Below are positions 16,093-25,150 of a stretch of 64,000 nt of DNA, piece by piece; within the stretch, counting starts at the first letter, position 1; each line of letters starts with the position of its first letter. The DNA is from Chloroflexi bacterium 54-19. GTDB lineage: Bacteria; Chloroflexota; Chloroflexia; Chloroheliales; Chloroheliaceae. The stretch spans positions 118,471-182,470 of the forward strand of contig MKTJ01000044.1 of assembly GCA_001898225.1 (NCBI GenBank). Reading direction: 5' to 3'. The position numbers and the translations under genes are program-made. Below the pieces are notes generated by a model. The model was not told where the DNA came from. It saw nothing but the letters and a program-made list of their open reading frames with translations, and made no database searches.

Positions 16093-16890
16093 TTACGCTT
16101 GCTTGTCCGGTCCGGCTGGTTTGTAACGGCTTATAATAGCCGCCTTCAGGGCCGGGTTGACGGTAAAATGTTCGTCGAGGAATTCTAACATGACCTGGGC
16201 CGATTCGGGGGAGCGTTCGTAGCCCTGCAAAAGCCGGGGCAGGACGGCGGCGAGACCGGGGAAGCGTTTTTCGAAACGCCGTTCGTTGCCGTAAATGTCG
16301 GGCCAGGCGGGTTGCTCGGTTTCGAGGAGGTGAGCCAGTTCGAGCAGGCGGTCCACGGCGTAGACCTGGATAAAACGCATGGCGGTCAGCTTCTCGCCCC
16401 GGTGGAAGCGGCCCAGCCCGACGTAGAGGTTGCCCAGGGCCTCGCCGACCAGTTCATCGACGGTGCGCTGCCAGCGTTTGGTCTCTTTCTGGGCGAACCG
16501 GATGGTATCGGGGATTTCAGGGCGTTTCCAGGCAATCCGGGCTTCCGCGAATTCGAGCGCGGAGAGGTCGGGAAGCTCGAAGGCGTCCACCTCGGCAAAG
16601 ATGCCGTCCTCGAAAACGATACTGTAGCCGGTCAGGCCGTGTTTGTGCTGGTGAACGATGGGAGAGGCGGCGTGAATCCAGTCCATGTTGACCAGGAAAT
16701 CTTGCTGGTAGCCGTCCTCGGCGATAACCCACAAATCGAGGTCGGAATATTCGTCCACCCGGTCGAGTTCACGCCCGCTCGAACCGAGGGCCAGCACGGC
16801 CAGGGCATGCCCGCTCGCGATAGCCGATTGGACGATTTCATCCAGGCGCTGCAACAGCCGGGCGCGGGCGGCTTCGTTCCGGTCGCTCAT
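16093..16890 (-). CDS. nucleotidyltransferase-fold protein (aminoglycoside adenylyltransferase-like)
   Basis: 265 residues. The polymerase-beta-type motif is LALGSSGRELDRVDEYSDLD with the metal-binding pair Asp50/Asp52. A helical C-terminal domain follows (VGLGRFHRGEKLTAMRFIQ, then YAVDRLLELAHLL), similar to DUF4037 or Lnu/ANT proteins. The start at 16890 overlaps the stop of the upstream GNAT gene as ATGA, so the longer frame to 16905 is unlikely. It could be an antibiotic-modifying enzyme or a general NMP transferase; the substrate is not readable. Confidence 0.78.
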   Translation of the reverse strand: MSDRNEAARARLLQRLDEIVQSAIASGHALAVLALGSSGRELDRVDEYSDLDLWVIAEDGYQQDFLVNMDWIHAASPIVHQHKHGLTGYSIVFEDGIFAEVDAFELPDLSALEFAEARIAWKRPEIPDTIRFAQKETKRWQRTVDELVGEALGNLYVGLGRFHRGEKLTAMRFIQVYAVDRLLELAHLLETEQPAWPDIYGNERRFEKRFPGLAAVLPRLLQGYERSPESAQVMLEFLDEHFTVNPALKAAIISRYKPAGPDKQA

Positions 16891-17435
16891 AGGTTGTTTT
16901 TCCATTCGCTGGCGAGCATGCTGTAAACTGCCGTGTCCACCTTGTTGTCGTAGAGGCGGAAGGCTTGCCGCAAGATGCCTTCCAGGGTAAAGCCGAGGCG
17001 TTCGGGGATGGCCCGGCTGCCGGTGTTCCCGGTGGCGCAGCGTATCTCGACCCGGTTCAGCCCCAAATCACGGATGGCGTAATCGACCATCTTGCGAGTG
17101 GCACGGGTCATGAGGCCCTTGCCGGTGTAGGGCTGGCCGAGCCAGTAGCCGATTTCGGTCGTGCGAGTGTGCCAGTCGTAGTAGCGGAAGCCGATAGCCC
17201 CGACCAGTTCGCCTTTGTACCAGATTCCGGCCTGGAAGCCGTTGTTATCGGCCAGCCGTTTTAGCCCGGCCTTGATAAAGCCGTCAATTTGCTCGACCGT
17301 ATCGAGGTTGCCGATGTGGGGCAGCCACTGGCGGAGAAATTCGCGGCTGGCGGTGTTTAGCTCTAAAAGGGGCTGCGCGTGGCGACTTTCCAGCAGGCCA
17401 AGCTCTATTTCATCGTCAACGCTTAAGCGAAACAT
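16887..17435 (-). CDS. RimJ/RimL-type GNAT acetyltransferase (paralog A)
   Basis: 182 residues. Features: SVDDEIELGLLESRHAQPL at the start, YWLGQPYTGKGLMTRATRKM as the acetyl-CoA site (about 113-132), and EIRCATGNTGSRAIPERLGF near the C-terminus, which is diagnostic of ribosomal-protein-Ser/Ala acetyltransferase RimL-like enzymes. It is a close paralog of the gene at 17845-18399 and the two are separated only by a repeat element. Translationally coupled to the nucleotidyltransferase gene downstream. Confidence 0.9.
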   Translation of the reverse strand: MFRLSVDDEIELGLLESRHAQPLLELNTASREFLRQWLPHIGNLDTVEQIDGFIKAGLKRLADNNGFQAGIWYKGELVGAIGFRYYDWHTRTTEIGYWLGQPYTGKGLMTRATRKMVDYAIRDLGLNRVEIRCATGNTGSRAIPERLGFTLEGILRQAFRLYDNKVDTAVYSMLASEWKNNL

Positions 17436-17538
17436 AGACTCCTTTGTGAATGTATTGCTGGGTTTGATTTAATGATTGTTACACCTTTAAGTTTTACTAC
17501 AGACATTATTCTTACCAGTAAAAGAAAACACTATACCT

Positions 17539-17793
17539 TGTCATTCCGTAAGCCGCTTTTAGAAAGATAATTTGTCTCAATCAAACGGCGGCTTACGGAA
17601 TCTCGCGCGTTGCGTACCGTAAAAACAATAACTAGCCCGTTTCTAAGGCCGAACCAGTCTTCGACCTGACGTACCTTGAACCCCTGGTAAGCCTTCGGCC
17701 TGTCGTTTCGCCATCGGCGCTAAACCTGAAAATTACAATGACTGTGCTATTGTCCACCGGACCGGAGATTCCTCGGTTCCCTCAGAATGACAA
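17539..17793. repeat. 255-bp element (copy 2 of the TTGTCATTC family)
   Basis: Begins TTGTCATTCCGTAAGCCGC and ends GAATGACAA. The left hairpin (17543-17556 with the complementary arm near 17588-17602) and the internal tcttcgacctgacgtac and ccatcggcgc segments match copy 1 at 7440-7690. The right part instead matches the ccaccggaccggagattcc variant seen at 25151-25346. It occupies the gap between two paralogous GNAT genes. Confidence 0.8.
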
Positions 17794-17844
17794 GGGAAGG
17801 ACCGTACTTTTAGTTACAGACTTTTCCAGTTGTTGAAAGCGTTT

Positions 17845-18399
17845 TTACTTAGGGTTGGCGGCCCACTCGTCTTTTAGTAATCCGTAGACGACCATGTCCA
17901 CTAAAATATTGTCGTGGATGAACCCGACCTGGCGCAAAGTGCCTTCTGCGGTGAAGCCGAGCCGTTCGGGAATAGCCCGGCTTTTGCGGTTGCCGGGGGC
18001 GCAGCGGATTTCAATCCGGTTCAGGTTGAGTTCGTCAAAACCGTACTCGACCAACCGGCGGACGGCCCGCGTCATGAGCCCTTTGCCAGTGAACTCCTGG
18101 CCGAGCCAGTAGCCGATTTCGGTGCGGCGGGTGTGCCAGTCAAAGTAGTGGAAACTGGCGGTCCCGGCCAGTTCCCCCTTGTACCAGATACCCACCGCGA
18201 GACCGTCATTTTCGGCATATTGTTTGAGCGAGATTTTGATAAAGTTGCGGCTGGCCTCGACGGTCGTGCTGCCGTCAACCCAGGGCAGCCACTCCCGGAT
18301 ATGTTCGCGGCTGCGGTCGGTTAGTTCGAACAGGGCCTGGGCGTGGCGTTCTTCGTAGAGGCCCAGTTCGATTTCGTCGTCAACGCGTAGACTGAACAT
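17845..18399 (-). CDS. RimJ/RimL-type GNAT acetyltransferase (paralog B)
   Basis: 184 residues, alignable with the gene at 16887-17435 over its length: SLRVDDEIELGLYEERHAQ, YWLGQEFTGKGLMTRAVRRL and EIRCAPGNRKSRAIPERLGF. The start lies 3 nt after the clpB stop, with AAGGAG inside the clpB 3' end about 9 nt upstream, so it is very likely cotranscribed and coupled with clpB. Acetylates an N-terminal or small amine; the target is unknown. A stress-linked role is inferred only from the operon. Confidence 0.9.
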   Translation of the reverse strand: MFSLRVDDEIELGLYEERHAQALFELTDRSREHIREWLPWVDGSTTVEASRNFIKISLKQYAENDGLAVGIWYKGELAGTASFHYFDWHTRRTEIGYWLGQEFTGKGLMTRAVRRLVEYGFDELNLNRIEIRCAPGNRKSRAIPERLGFTAEGTLRQVGFIHDNILVDMVVYGLLKDEWAANPK

Positions 18400-18402
18400 G
18401 GT

Positions 18403-21177
18403 CTAGTTCTCCTTCAGGGCCGGGGTCGGCGGTTCCTCCGGGGAGGTGTCCGGTTCGTCCGAATTTTCCAGGTCGAGGGTCCGCACCGGGGCGGGGGGTG
18501 CGACCGGTTCCGCCGGGGTTGAGGCTGTTTCGGGGGCAGGAGCGGCCCCGCTCACTTTACGGAAGTCGAGCGTCCGGTCGCCGTCGGGGGCGGTCGTCAG
18601 TTCGGCCCGGATGGTATCGCCCTCTTTGAATTTTCCCCTGATAACCTCTTTTGCCAGCGGGTCGAGGATTAGCTGCTGGACGGCCCGGCGCAAAGGCCGC
18701 GCCCCGAAGGCCGGGTCGTAGCCGACCTCGACCAGCAGGCCCCGCGCTTCCGGCGAGAGTTCGAGGGTCAGGCGGCGTTCGGCCAGCCGTTTGTGGAGCG
18801 ACTTTAGCTGAATATCCACGATGTAATTGATTTCTTCCCGGCCCAGCGGTTTGAAGACGATAATCTCGTCAATCCGGTTGAGGAATTCGGGCCGGAACTG
18901 CCCCCGCAGGGCCAGCATCACGGAATCGCGAATATCCTTCTGGGTGTGTCCGGTCTGGGTCAGGTTCATGATGTCCTGGCTGCCGATGTTCGAGGTCAGG
19001 ATAATGACCGTATTTTTGAAGTCAACCGTCCGCCCCTGGCTGTCGGTCAGGCGACCGTCTTCCAGGATTTGCAAGAGCAGGTTAAAGACATCGGGGTGAC
19101 CTTTCTCGACCTCGTCAAAGAGGACCACAGCGTAGGGCCGCCGCCGGACCGCCTCGGTTAGCTGGCCGCCTTCCTCGTAGCCGACAAAGCCGGGAGGGGC
19201 CCCGGTCAGGCGGGCCGCGCTCGATTTTTCCATGTATTCCGACATATCGAGCCGTATCATGGCGTGTTCGTCGTCAAAGAGGAATTCGGCCAGGGCGCGG
19301 GCCAACTCGGTCTTGCCGACGCCGGTCGGACCCAGGAACATAAAGGAACCGAGCGGGCGGTTGGGGTCTTGCAGACCTGCCCGCGCCCGGCGCACCGCGT
19401 CCGCCACGGCGACCAGGGCCGTTTCCTGCCCGATGACCCGTTCGCGCAGGCGGTCCTCCATGGTCAGAAGTTTATCCATCTCGCTCTGGAGCATGCGGCT
19501 GACCGGGATACCGGTCCAACGGGCCACGATTTCGGCTATCAGGTCGGCGTCTACCCGTTCGCTGAGTAGTCCTTTGCCGCGCTGGACCTCACCGAGCTTT
19601 GACTCCTGCTCTTTTAGCTCTTTTTCGAGGTTCGCCAGCTTGCCGTAACGGAGTTCGCTGGCCCTGGTGTAGTCCTGGTTGCGGAGGGCTTCTTCGAGTT
19701 GAGGGCGGGTCTTTTCGATTTCTTCTTTGATGGTGCGGGTCCGGTCTATCGCCCCTTTTTCGAGTTCCCACTGGACCGACAACTGGTGATTGCGTTCGCG
19801 CAAATCCTCGACCTGTTTTTCGAGGCGGGCCAGCCGTTCGCTCGTTTCGGTATCGGCCAGGGTCGCGGTCTCGCGTTTGAGGGCTTCGCGCTCGGTTTCA
19901 AGCTGGGAGAGTTCGCGCCGGACCGCGTCCAGTTCGGAGGGGAGGCTGTCAATTTCGGTGCGGAGTTTGGCGGCGGCCTCGTCAATCAGGTCAATCGCTT
20001 TGTCGGGCAGGAAGCGGTCGCTGATATAGCGGTTCGAGAGGGTAGCCGCCGCGACCAGGGCCGAGTCGGTAAACTTCACGCCGTGATGGACCTCGTAGCG
20101 TTCGCGCAGACCGCGCAAAATCGAGATGGTATCATCAACGCTCGGCTCCTGCACCAGGATAGGTTGGAAACGGCGTTCGAGGGCGGGGTCTTTCTCGATG
20201 TGTTTGCGGTACTCGTCGAGGGTGGTCGCCCCGACCATGTGGAGTTCGCCCCGTGAGAGGGCCGGTTTGATAAGCTGGCTGGCGTCCATGCCGCCATCGG
20301 CGCTGCCGCCCGCGCCCATAATCGTGTGCAGTTCGTCCAGGAAGAGGATGATGCGCCCCTCGGCCTGTTCGACTTCGCGCAGGACCGCCCGCAACCTTTC
20401 CTCGAACTCACCCCGGAATTTGGCCCCGGCCACCAGCGCCCCCAGGTCGAGACTTACCAGCATTTTATCTTTGAGGCTCTGGGGCACGTCGCCGCGCACG
20501 ATACGCTGGGCTAACCCTTCGACAATGGCGGTCTTGCCGACGCCCGGTTCGCCAATCAGGACCGGGTTATTTTTGGAGCGGCGGGAGAGGACTTCGACGC
20601 AGCGCCGGATTTCTTCGTCCCGGCCCACCACGGGGTCGAGCTTGCCGTCTTTGGCCCGTTTGGTCAGGTCGCGGCCATAGCGTTCGAGAGTAGCGTAATT
20701 TACTTCGGGATTTTTTTCGGTGATGGGTCCGCTGTTGCCCCGGATGGAAGTCAGGACACCGTTTATAGCGTCGCGAGTGATGCCCATGTCGCGCATCAGG
20801 CGGCCCGCCTCGCCAATATTGGCGGGTCCGGCCAGGGCCATCATCAGGTGTTCGGTGCTGACGTAGGCGTCATTCATGCGCCCGGCTTCTTTCTCGGCGT
20901 TATCGAGGACGTTGCGGGTGGCGTAGGAGATAGTGGTTTTGGCGCGGACGCCGTAGCTCTTGGTCAGGCGGCCCACCGCCCCCTCAATCCGGGTCCGCAG
21001 GCGGTCGGGGCTTTGTCCCAGTTTGGTGACAATCTGGGCCGCGATACCGCCCGATTGGTCCAGGAGGGCCAGCGCGAGGTGTTCAGGCTCAAGCTGGGCA
21101 TTTTTGTATTGTTCGACCAGGGCATCGGCGGATACCATCGCCTCCTGGCCCTTTTCGGTCAACCGGTCTAATTTCAT
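18403..21177 (-). CDS. clpB: ATP-dependent chaperone ClpB
   Basis: Hexameric disaggregase working with DnaK. The 924 residues show the Clp N-domain (1-145), AAA1 with Walker A GEPGVGKT (209-216) and Walker B ILFLDELHTIMGAG, a middle coiled-coil domain (about 400-530, rich in Glu/Arg/Leu), AAA2 with GPTGVGKT and VVLFDEVEKGHPDVF, and the D2-small domain. The M-domain identifies ClpB rather than ClpA or ClpC. Unusual: a C-terminal tail of about 50 residues after LDFRKVSG that is rich in Pro/Ala/Glu and ends in acidic repeats. AGAGG lies 9 nt before the ATG. I see no CIRCE element upstream. Confidence 0.97.
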   Translation of the reverse strand: MKLDRLTEKGQEAMVSADALVEQYKNAQLEPEHLALALLDQSGGIAAQIVTKLGQSPDRLRTRIEGAVGRLTKSYGVRAKTTISYATRNVLDNAEKEAGRMNDAYVSTEHLMMALAGPANIGEAGRLMRDMGITRDAINGVLTSIRGNSGPITEKNPEVNYATLERYGRDLTKRAKDGKLDPVVGRDEEIRRCVEVLSRRSKNNPVLIGEPGVGKTAIVEGLAQRIVRGDVPQSLKDKMLVSLDLGALVAGAKFRGEFEERLRAVLREVEQAEGRIILFLDELHTIMGAGGSADGGMDASQLIKPALSRGELHMVGATTLDEYRKHIEKDPALERRFQPILVQEPSVDDTISILRGLRERYEVHHGVKFTDSALVAAATLSNRYISDRFLPDKAIDLIDEAAAKLRTEIDSLPSELDAVRRELSQLETEREALKRETATLADTETSERLARLEKQVEDLRERNHQLSVQWELEKGAIDRTRTIKEEIEKTRPQLEEALRNQDYTRASELRYGKLANLEKELKEQESKLGEVQRGKGLLSERVDADLIAEIVARWTGIPVSRMLQSEMDKLLTMEDRLRERVIGQETALVAVADAVRRARAGLQDPNRPLGSFMFLGPTGVGKTELARALAEFLFDDEHAMIRLDMSEYMEKSSAARLTGAPPGFVGYEEGGQLTEAVRRRPYAVVLFDEVEKGHPDVFNLLLQILEDGRLTDSQGRTVDFKNTVIILTSNIGSQDIMNLTQTGHTQKDIRDSVMLALRGQFRPEFLNRIDEIIVFKPLGREEINYIVDIQLKSLHKRLAERRLTLELSPEARGLLVEVGYDPAFGARPLRRAVQQLILDPLAKEVIRGKFKEGDTIRAELTTAPDGDRTLDFRKVSGAAPAPETASTPAEPVAPPAPVRTLDLENSDEPDTSPEEPPTPALKEN

Positions 21178-21467
21178 TTATTCAAACCTCTAAAATTAAT
21201 ATTATTCCTGATGTTCGTTTCTTTTTCTTTTACTAAACACTAAAAACTGAACACTAAAAACTTATCCCGTTTTACGTTCAACGTGTATTGCTAATTTTAC
21301 CACACTGCCAGGCCCTGGAAATTTTTAAGCAATCATTAATCCGAGTTTCATAGAGCTTTCACCGTTTGGGCCTAAATTAGAGGTGTAAACCAGGGCCAGC
21401 CAACTACGCTTCAACCGGAATGCGGCCCTTATCGGCTAAATAAAAGTTATTCGAAGGCTGCAAAGCA
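21178..21467. other. divergent intergenic region clpB / PDZ gene
   Basis: Contains a run of TTTAGTN heptamers on the minus strand (about 21230-21262) and a CCCGTTTTACGTTCAACGT segment, the inverse of a sequence after pyrC. No gene and no clear sigma70 promoter found. Confidence 0.5.
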
Positions 21468-21977
21468 ATGCGGCAATATGAATTGGACAAAACACAAAGG
21501 TTACAACAAACCGGGCCATTTCGCCCGCAAATGCTAAAGATGCTTGCCTTTCTTTTTGCTTCGCCGGGCAAGTCCCGACAAAGAGCCTTGTTTTTATTCC
21601 TGGTAGTAGGTCTGGCAATCGGCGGCCTGACCTTCCTTTTGCTAAACCAGGGCAAGGCTTTGCCCGCTTCCGGCCAAACCGGCACCGGCGCCGTGCCGCA
21701 GCTTGGCGTTCTGTATGTCAGCAGCCAGGTCGCCCTGAAGAACCAGCCGAACAATTCGGCTATTCAGGGCCTGGTCGTTACCGAGGTTAAACCCGGTAGT
21801 CCGGCCAGCCAGGCCGGGCTGCTGACCGGGGATGTCCTGACCCACCTGGACGGAAAAGTTATCCAGGCCGAGGACTCCCTTTTGGCCCTGCTCAAGGATT
21901 ACGAGGTCGGCGACCACCTGAACCTGGGCGTCTACCGGGACGACCAGGCTCTTACTATTACGGTTGTCCTGACCTGA
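21468..21977 (+). CDS. membrane-anchored PDZ domain protein
   Basis: 169 residues: a basic N-terminus, one transmembrane helix (about 41-60, LFLFLVVGLAIGGLTFLLL), a short linker, and a PDZ domain from about 85 (LGVLYVSSQVAL, then LVVTEVKPGSPASQAGLLTGD and VLTHLDGKVIQ). This is the C-terminal half of an HtrA/DegP-like protein without the trypsin-like protease domain. It may recruit substrates or a protease to the membrane; no catalytic residues are present. It stands alone ahead of a strong terminator. Confidence 0.82.
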   Translation: MRQYELDKTQRLQQTGPFRPQMLKMLAFLFASPGKSRQRALFLFLVVGLAIGGLTFLLLNQGKALPASGQTGTGAVPQLGVLYVSSQVALKNQPNNSAIQGLVVTEVKPGSPASQAGLLTGDVLTHLDGKVIQAEDSLLALLKDYEVGDHLNLGVYRDDQALTITVVLT

Positions 21978-21985
21978 AGTTTTAA

Positions 21986-22014
21986 ACCCGGCCCCTTCTC
22001 CAGGCCGGGTTTTT
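21986..22014 (+). terminator. rho-independent terminator of the PDZ gene
   Basis: ACCCGGCC stem with GGCCGGGT, 9-nt loop, followed by TTTTT; starts about 8 nt after the stop codon. Confidence 0.9.
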
Positions 22015-22046
22015 GGTAATTTATTCCCCTTTATTACGCCAGGATA

Positions 22047-22052
22047 TATAAT
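22047..22052 (+). promoter_or_regulatory. possible -10 element of the two-component operon
   Basis: TATAAT at 22047-22052 with a weak -35. It excludes the ATG at 22057 as a start and supports the ATG at 22135. Confidence 0.4.
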
Positions 22053-22134
22053 AGAAATGCGCCAGGGATTGCCTGTCTATTTTCGGTGGGGAATTTTAAA
22101 AATTCTGGCTATTACGAGAAAAGAAACAAGAAAC

Positions 22135-22836
22135 ATGTCAAAAATCCTGGTCGTAGATGACGACCCTCGCATCCTTTCGATGTTAAAACGCGGCCTCTTA
22201 TTAGAAGGCTACGAGGTGGAAACCGCCGCGACCGGGCAGGAAGCCCTCCGGCTGGCCCGCCAGGCCCAACCCGACCTGGTCGTCCTCGATGTGATGCTGC
22301 CCGAACCGGGGCCGGACGGATTGGAAATCTCCCGTTCGCTGCGCCAGAACGGGCCGCTGCCTATCCTGATGCTGACCGCCAAGGACACCGTGCCGGACCG
22401 GGTGGCGGGGCTCGAAGCCGGGGCCGACGATTACCTGGTCAAGCCTTTCGCCTTCGATGAACTGGTCGCGCGCGTCAAAGCCCTTTTGCGCCGCTCGGTC
22501 CTCAACGAAAATTATCAAAGCGCCCCGACTAACACCACCGAACTTTCTTTCGCCGACCTCGTCCTCAAACTGAAGGAGTACCGTGCCGTCCGGGGCAACT
22601 ACTCGATAGATTTAACCGCCCGCGAGTTCAAGCTGCTCGAATTCTTTTTGCGCCATCCCCGCCAGGTGCTTTCCCGCGAGATGATTTTGGAAAATGTCTG
22701 GACGATTGACTACGAAGGGGAGTCGAACGTGGTAGATGTCCACGTGCGGGCCCTGCGTGACAAACTGGAGGCCCGCAACAAGAGCCGCCTGATTCAAACG
22801 GTGCGGGGCGCGGGTTATGCCCTGCGTGAGGAGTAG
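22135..22836 (+). CDS. OmpR/PhoB-family response regulator
   Basis: 233 residues. The receiver domain has the acidic pocket Asp8-10 (VVDDDP), the phosphoacceptor Asp52 (VVLDVMLP), Thr81 and Lys103 (YLVKPFAFDEL). The winged-helix DNA-binding domain covers about 135-233 (IDLTAREFKLLEFFLRHPRQ, then YEGESNVVDVHVRALRDKLE, then VRGAGYALRE). An in-frame ATG at 22057 is rejected because it lies 4 nt after a -10 box. The histidine kinase gene follows after 9 nt, so they form a cognate pair. Target genes are unknown. Confidence 0.94.
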   Translation: MSKILVVDDDPRILSMLKRGLLLEGYEVETAATGQEALRLARQAQPDLVVLDVMLPEPGPDGLEISRSLRQNGPLPILMLTAKDTVPDRVAGLEAGADDYLVKPFAFDELVARVKALLRRSVLNENYQSAPTNTTELSFADLVLKLKEYRAVRGNYSIDLTAREFKLLEFFLRHPRQVLSREMILENVWTIDYEGESNVVDVHVRALRDKLEARNKSRLIQTVRGAGYALREE

Positions 22837-22845
22837 GAGTAGGCT

Positions 22846-24297
22846 TTGTTAAAAGGCGTGCGCCGGTTGCCGATTCGCTGGCAAATTACTTTCTGGTTTA
22901 GCGGGTTGCTGGCGATTGTCCTCCTTTTCTTCGGTCTGACCCTCTATTTTACCCTGCAAACCGACCAGCTTGCCCGGATTGACGAAAGCCTCAAACGGCG
23001 CGCCAACGAGGTCAGATTGCGCCTGGAAGGGGCCACCACCGCCGCAAATTTAAGTGCGCAACAGGTCAGCGAAGCCCTCCAGACCAACCCGCTCGATGAA
23101 TTTGCCGACCCCGGCGTGTATGTCCAGGTCCTGGACGAGCAGGGCAAAGTGCTGGGCGACTCTTACAGTCTCGGCCAGGCCCGTCTGCCGATTGACCCGG
23201 CCCTGGTGGTGGTCGCCCTCAACGGCCAGACCAGCACCGGGGAGGCCCAGGTATCGAGCGAAAAGGTCCGCATTTTCTACCAGGCCCTGACCGTAAAAAA
23301 CCAGGTGGTCGGCGTCCTCGAAGTCGGTGAATCACTCAAGCCCTACACCGATACACTCGGCCAGGTCCGGCTTTTTCTCATCCTGGGGGCAATAGTGGCC
23401 CTGCTGATTTCGCTGGCGGGCGGCTACTGGGTGACCAGGCGGGCCTTGCGCCCGGTGGTGCGGGTGAGCGACACGGCCCGGCGCATTGCGGCGACCCGCG
23501 ACTTCAAGGAACGGATTCCCCGGACGGTCAATATTCGGGGCAAGCACGACGAAATCAGCGAACTGGCCGCGACTTTTAACCAGATGATTGAGGAGTTGGG
23601 CCGGGTCTTTACCGCCCACCGCCAGTTCATGGCCGATACCTCGCACGAACTCCGCACGCCCCTGACCATCATCCAGGGCAATCTCGACCTGCTCAAACGG
23701 GGCCTGCCGCCCACCGAGGCCGCCGAGGCTATCGAGGAGACCCGCGAGGAAGCGGCCCGGCTCAGCCGCCTCGTTTCCGACCTGTTGATGCTGGCCCAGG
23801 CCGACGCGGGGATGATGGTCGAACACCACGAGATTGACCTGCCCCAGGTGGTCCGGCGCAGCTATCACCGGGCGGTCCAACTGGCCGAAACCCAGAACAA
23901 ACCGGTCAAGTTGTCCCTGGATAAGCTCGACCCGGCCCGCGCCCTGGGGGACGAGTACCGGCTGGACCAGGCCATTTTTAACCTGCTCGATAACGCGGTC
24001 CGCTACACCCCGCAGGGTGAGATTCACGTCAGCCTGAGTGTCGAACAGGGCGGGAACCAGCCCGCCAGGGCCGTTATCGCGGTCAAAGACACCGGGCCGG
24101 GGATTGCCGCCGAACACCTGCCCCATCTTTTCGAGCGGTTCTACCGGGTGGACAAGGCTCGCAGCCGGGCGTTGGGCGGGACCGGGCTGGGGCTGGCAAT
24201 CGTCAAGTATATCGCGGAGGCCCACGAGGGCGAGGTAAAGGTCGAGAGCCAGCCGGGAGTTGGGTCCACTTTCAAAATTATTATTCCAGTTATATAA
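22846..24297 (+). CDS. sensor histidine kinase (HAMP, HisKA, HATPase)
   Basis: 483 residues. TM1 is about 14-36 and TM2 about 174-196, enclosing an extracytoplasmic sensor domain of about 135 residues; then HAMP (about 197-255), HisKA with phospho-accepting His267 in DTSHELRTPLT, and an HATPase domain with N box (FNLLDNAVRYTP), DTGPGIAAEHLPHLF and GGTGLGLAIVKYI. This is a complete EnvZ/BaeS-like kinase. The TTG start follows GGAG by about 7 nt; a GTG 12 nt further on is an alternative. The signal sensed is unknown. Confidence 0.94.
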   Translation: MLKGVRRLPIRWQITFWFSGLLAIVLLFFGLTLYFTLQTDQLARIDESLKRRANEVRLRLEGATTAANLSAQQVSEALQTNPLDEFADPGVYVQVLDEQGKVLGDSYSLGQARLPIDPALVVVALNGQTSTGEAQVSSEKVRIFYQALTVKNQVVGVLEVGESLKPYTDTLGQVRLFLILGAIVALLISLAGGYWVTRRALRPVVRVSDTARRIAATRDFKERIPRTVNIRGKHDEISELAATFNQMIEELGRVFTAHRQFMADTSHELRTPLTIIQGNLDLLKRGLPPTEAAEAIEETREEAARLSRLVSDLLMLAQADAGMMVEHHEIDLPQVVRRSYHRAVQLAETQNKPVKLSLDKLDPARALGDEYRLDQAIFNLLDNAVRYTPQGEIHVSLSVEQGGNQPARAVIAVKDTGPGIAAEHLPHLFERFYRVDKARSRALGGTGLGLAIVKYIAEAHEGEVKVESQPGVGSTFKIIIPVI

Positions 24298-24360
24298 ATT
24301 TTCTTTGCAGAATTTTGGGGAATTGTGACAAAAATCTCTATCTTTTCGGGCCATTTGGAG

Positions 24361-24366
24361 TATAAT
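24361..24366 (+). promoter_or_regulatory. -10 element and long leader of the 24549 gene
   Basis: TATAAT with no good -35. It leaves an untranslated leader of about 180 nt (24373-24548) with several G-rich and A-rich segments that match no riboswitch family I know. Confidence 0.35.
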
Positions 24367-24548
24367 AAAATTGAGGTTTGTTACAAATTTATCAAACAAT
24401 TCTTATGAGGATTGTACTCGAAAAAATAATACCGGCAGTCGTTAAGAGTATAGGGGTGAAACAAGTCGCCCTGGCCGGGGGTCCAATAAGTAGAGACCGC
24501 AATAATAAAAAATATTAAAACAAAACAAACCGGGTAGGGAGAAACAAG

Positions 24549-25001
24549 GTGAGCAGTAATTCGCGCAGTAATACGCTTGAAACAGGTGTCGTAAGTATCA
24601 GCCGCAGTCCAGAGGTTTACATAACTGACGCTGACCTGTTTATAAAAGACGCGGCCTATTCCAGGGCGGACATTCGCGGTTGCCGGGTGGTCGAAGTCGG
24701 TCCTTTTGAAGAAGGTCACCTCTTTTATGCCAACGAAAGCGGGCCGGGCAAGGTTGCCACAAACGGGATGAAATGGTTCTTGGGCCTGGTCGGGTTGATA
24801 AAGTTCGAGCAGCCCTTCACCGAACCGGCAGTTCCGGGCTGCGAAGAAGCCGCGCAGGTGGCCCCGGTTCGGGATGTTGACCCGCCCCTGTACTGCCTGG
24901 CCCTTGCGACCGACGAGGACGAAATCCAGGTCCTGCCCTCGATTAACCGGCTGCTCCTGCTGGATTTAGCCGCCCGGATTAACCGGGAACTGGGTTTTTA
25001 A
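24549..25001 (+). CDS. hypothetical protein, 150 residues
   Basis: GTG start preceded by a GGGAGA site. The protein has a mixed alpha/beta pattern with no signal peptide or membrane segment. Notable segments are EVYITDADLFIKDAAYSRADI, VVEVGPFEEGHLFYANESG and a Leu-rich C-terminus (INRLLLLDLAARINRELGF). I do not recognise a family. It has its own promoter region and is followed by a hairpin terminator, so it is probably monocistronic. Its codon usage matches the surrounding genes. Confidence 0.65.
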   Translation: MSSNSRSNTLETGVVSISRSPEVYITDADLFIKDAAYSRADIRGCRVVEVGPFEEGHLFYANESGPGKVATNGMKWFLGLVGLIKFEQPFTEPAVPGCEEAAQVAPVRDVDPPLYCLALATDEDEIQVLPSINRLLLLDLAARINRELGF

Positions 25002-25051
25002 TACAACAGCTTACCGCATCTAAGAGGTAAGAGGCGTGTACTAAACTCAAA

Positions 25052-25098
25052 CATGAGCCATCCTAAATTAAAAATTCGGGTTGGCTCATTTCATTTTG
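25052..25098 (+). terminator. hairpin terminator (dispersed family)
   Basis: ATGAGCCA at 25053-25060 pairs with TGGCTCAT at 25082-25089, followed by TTCATTTTG. The loop and tail match, on the opposite strand, the hairpin at 62067-62112. Confidence 0.7.
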
Positions 25099-25150
25099 AA
25101 ATATCTCTTACACCTGAGATAACTTTCCCATTATAAGTAAAGCCTCTAAC

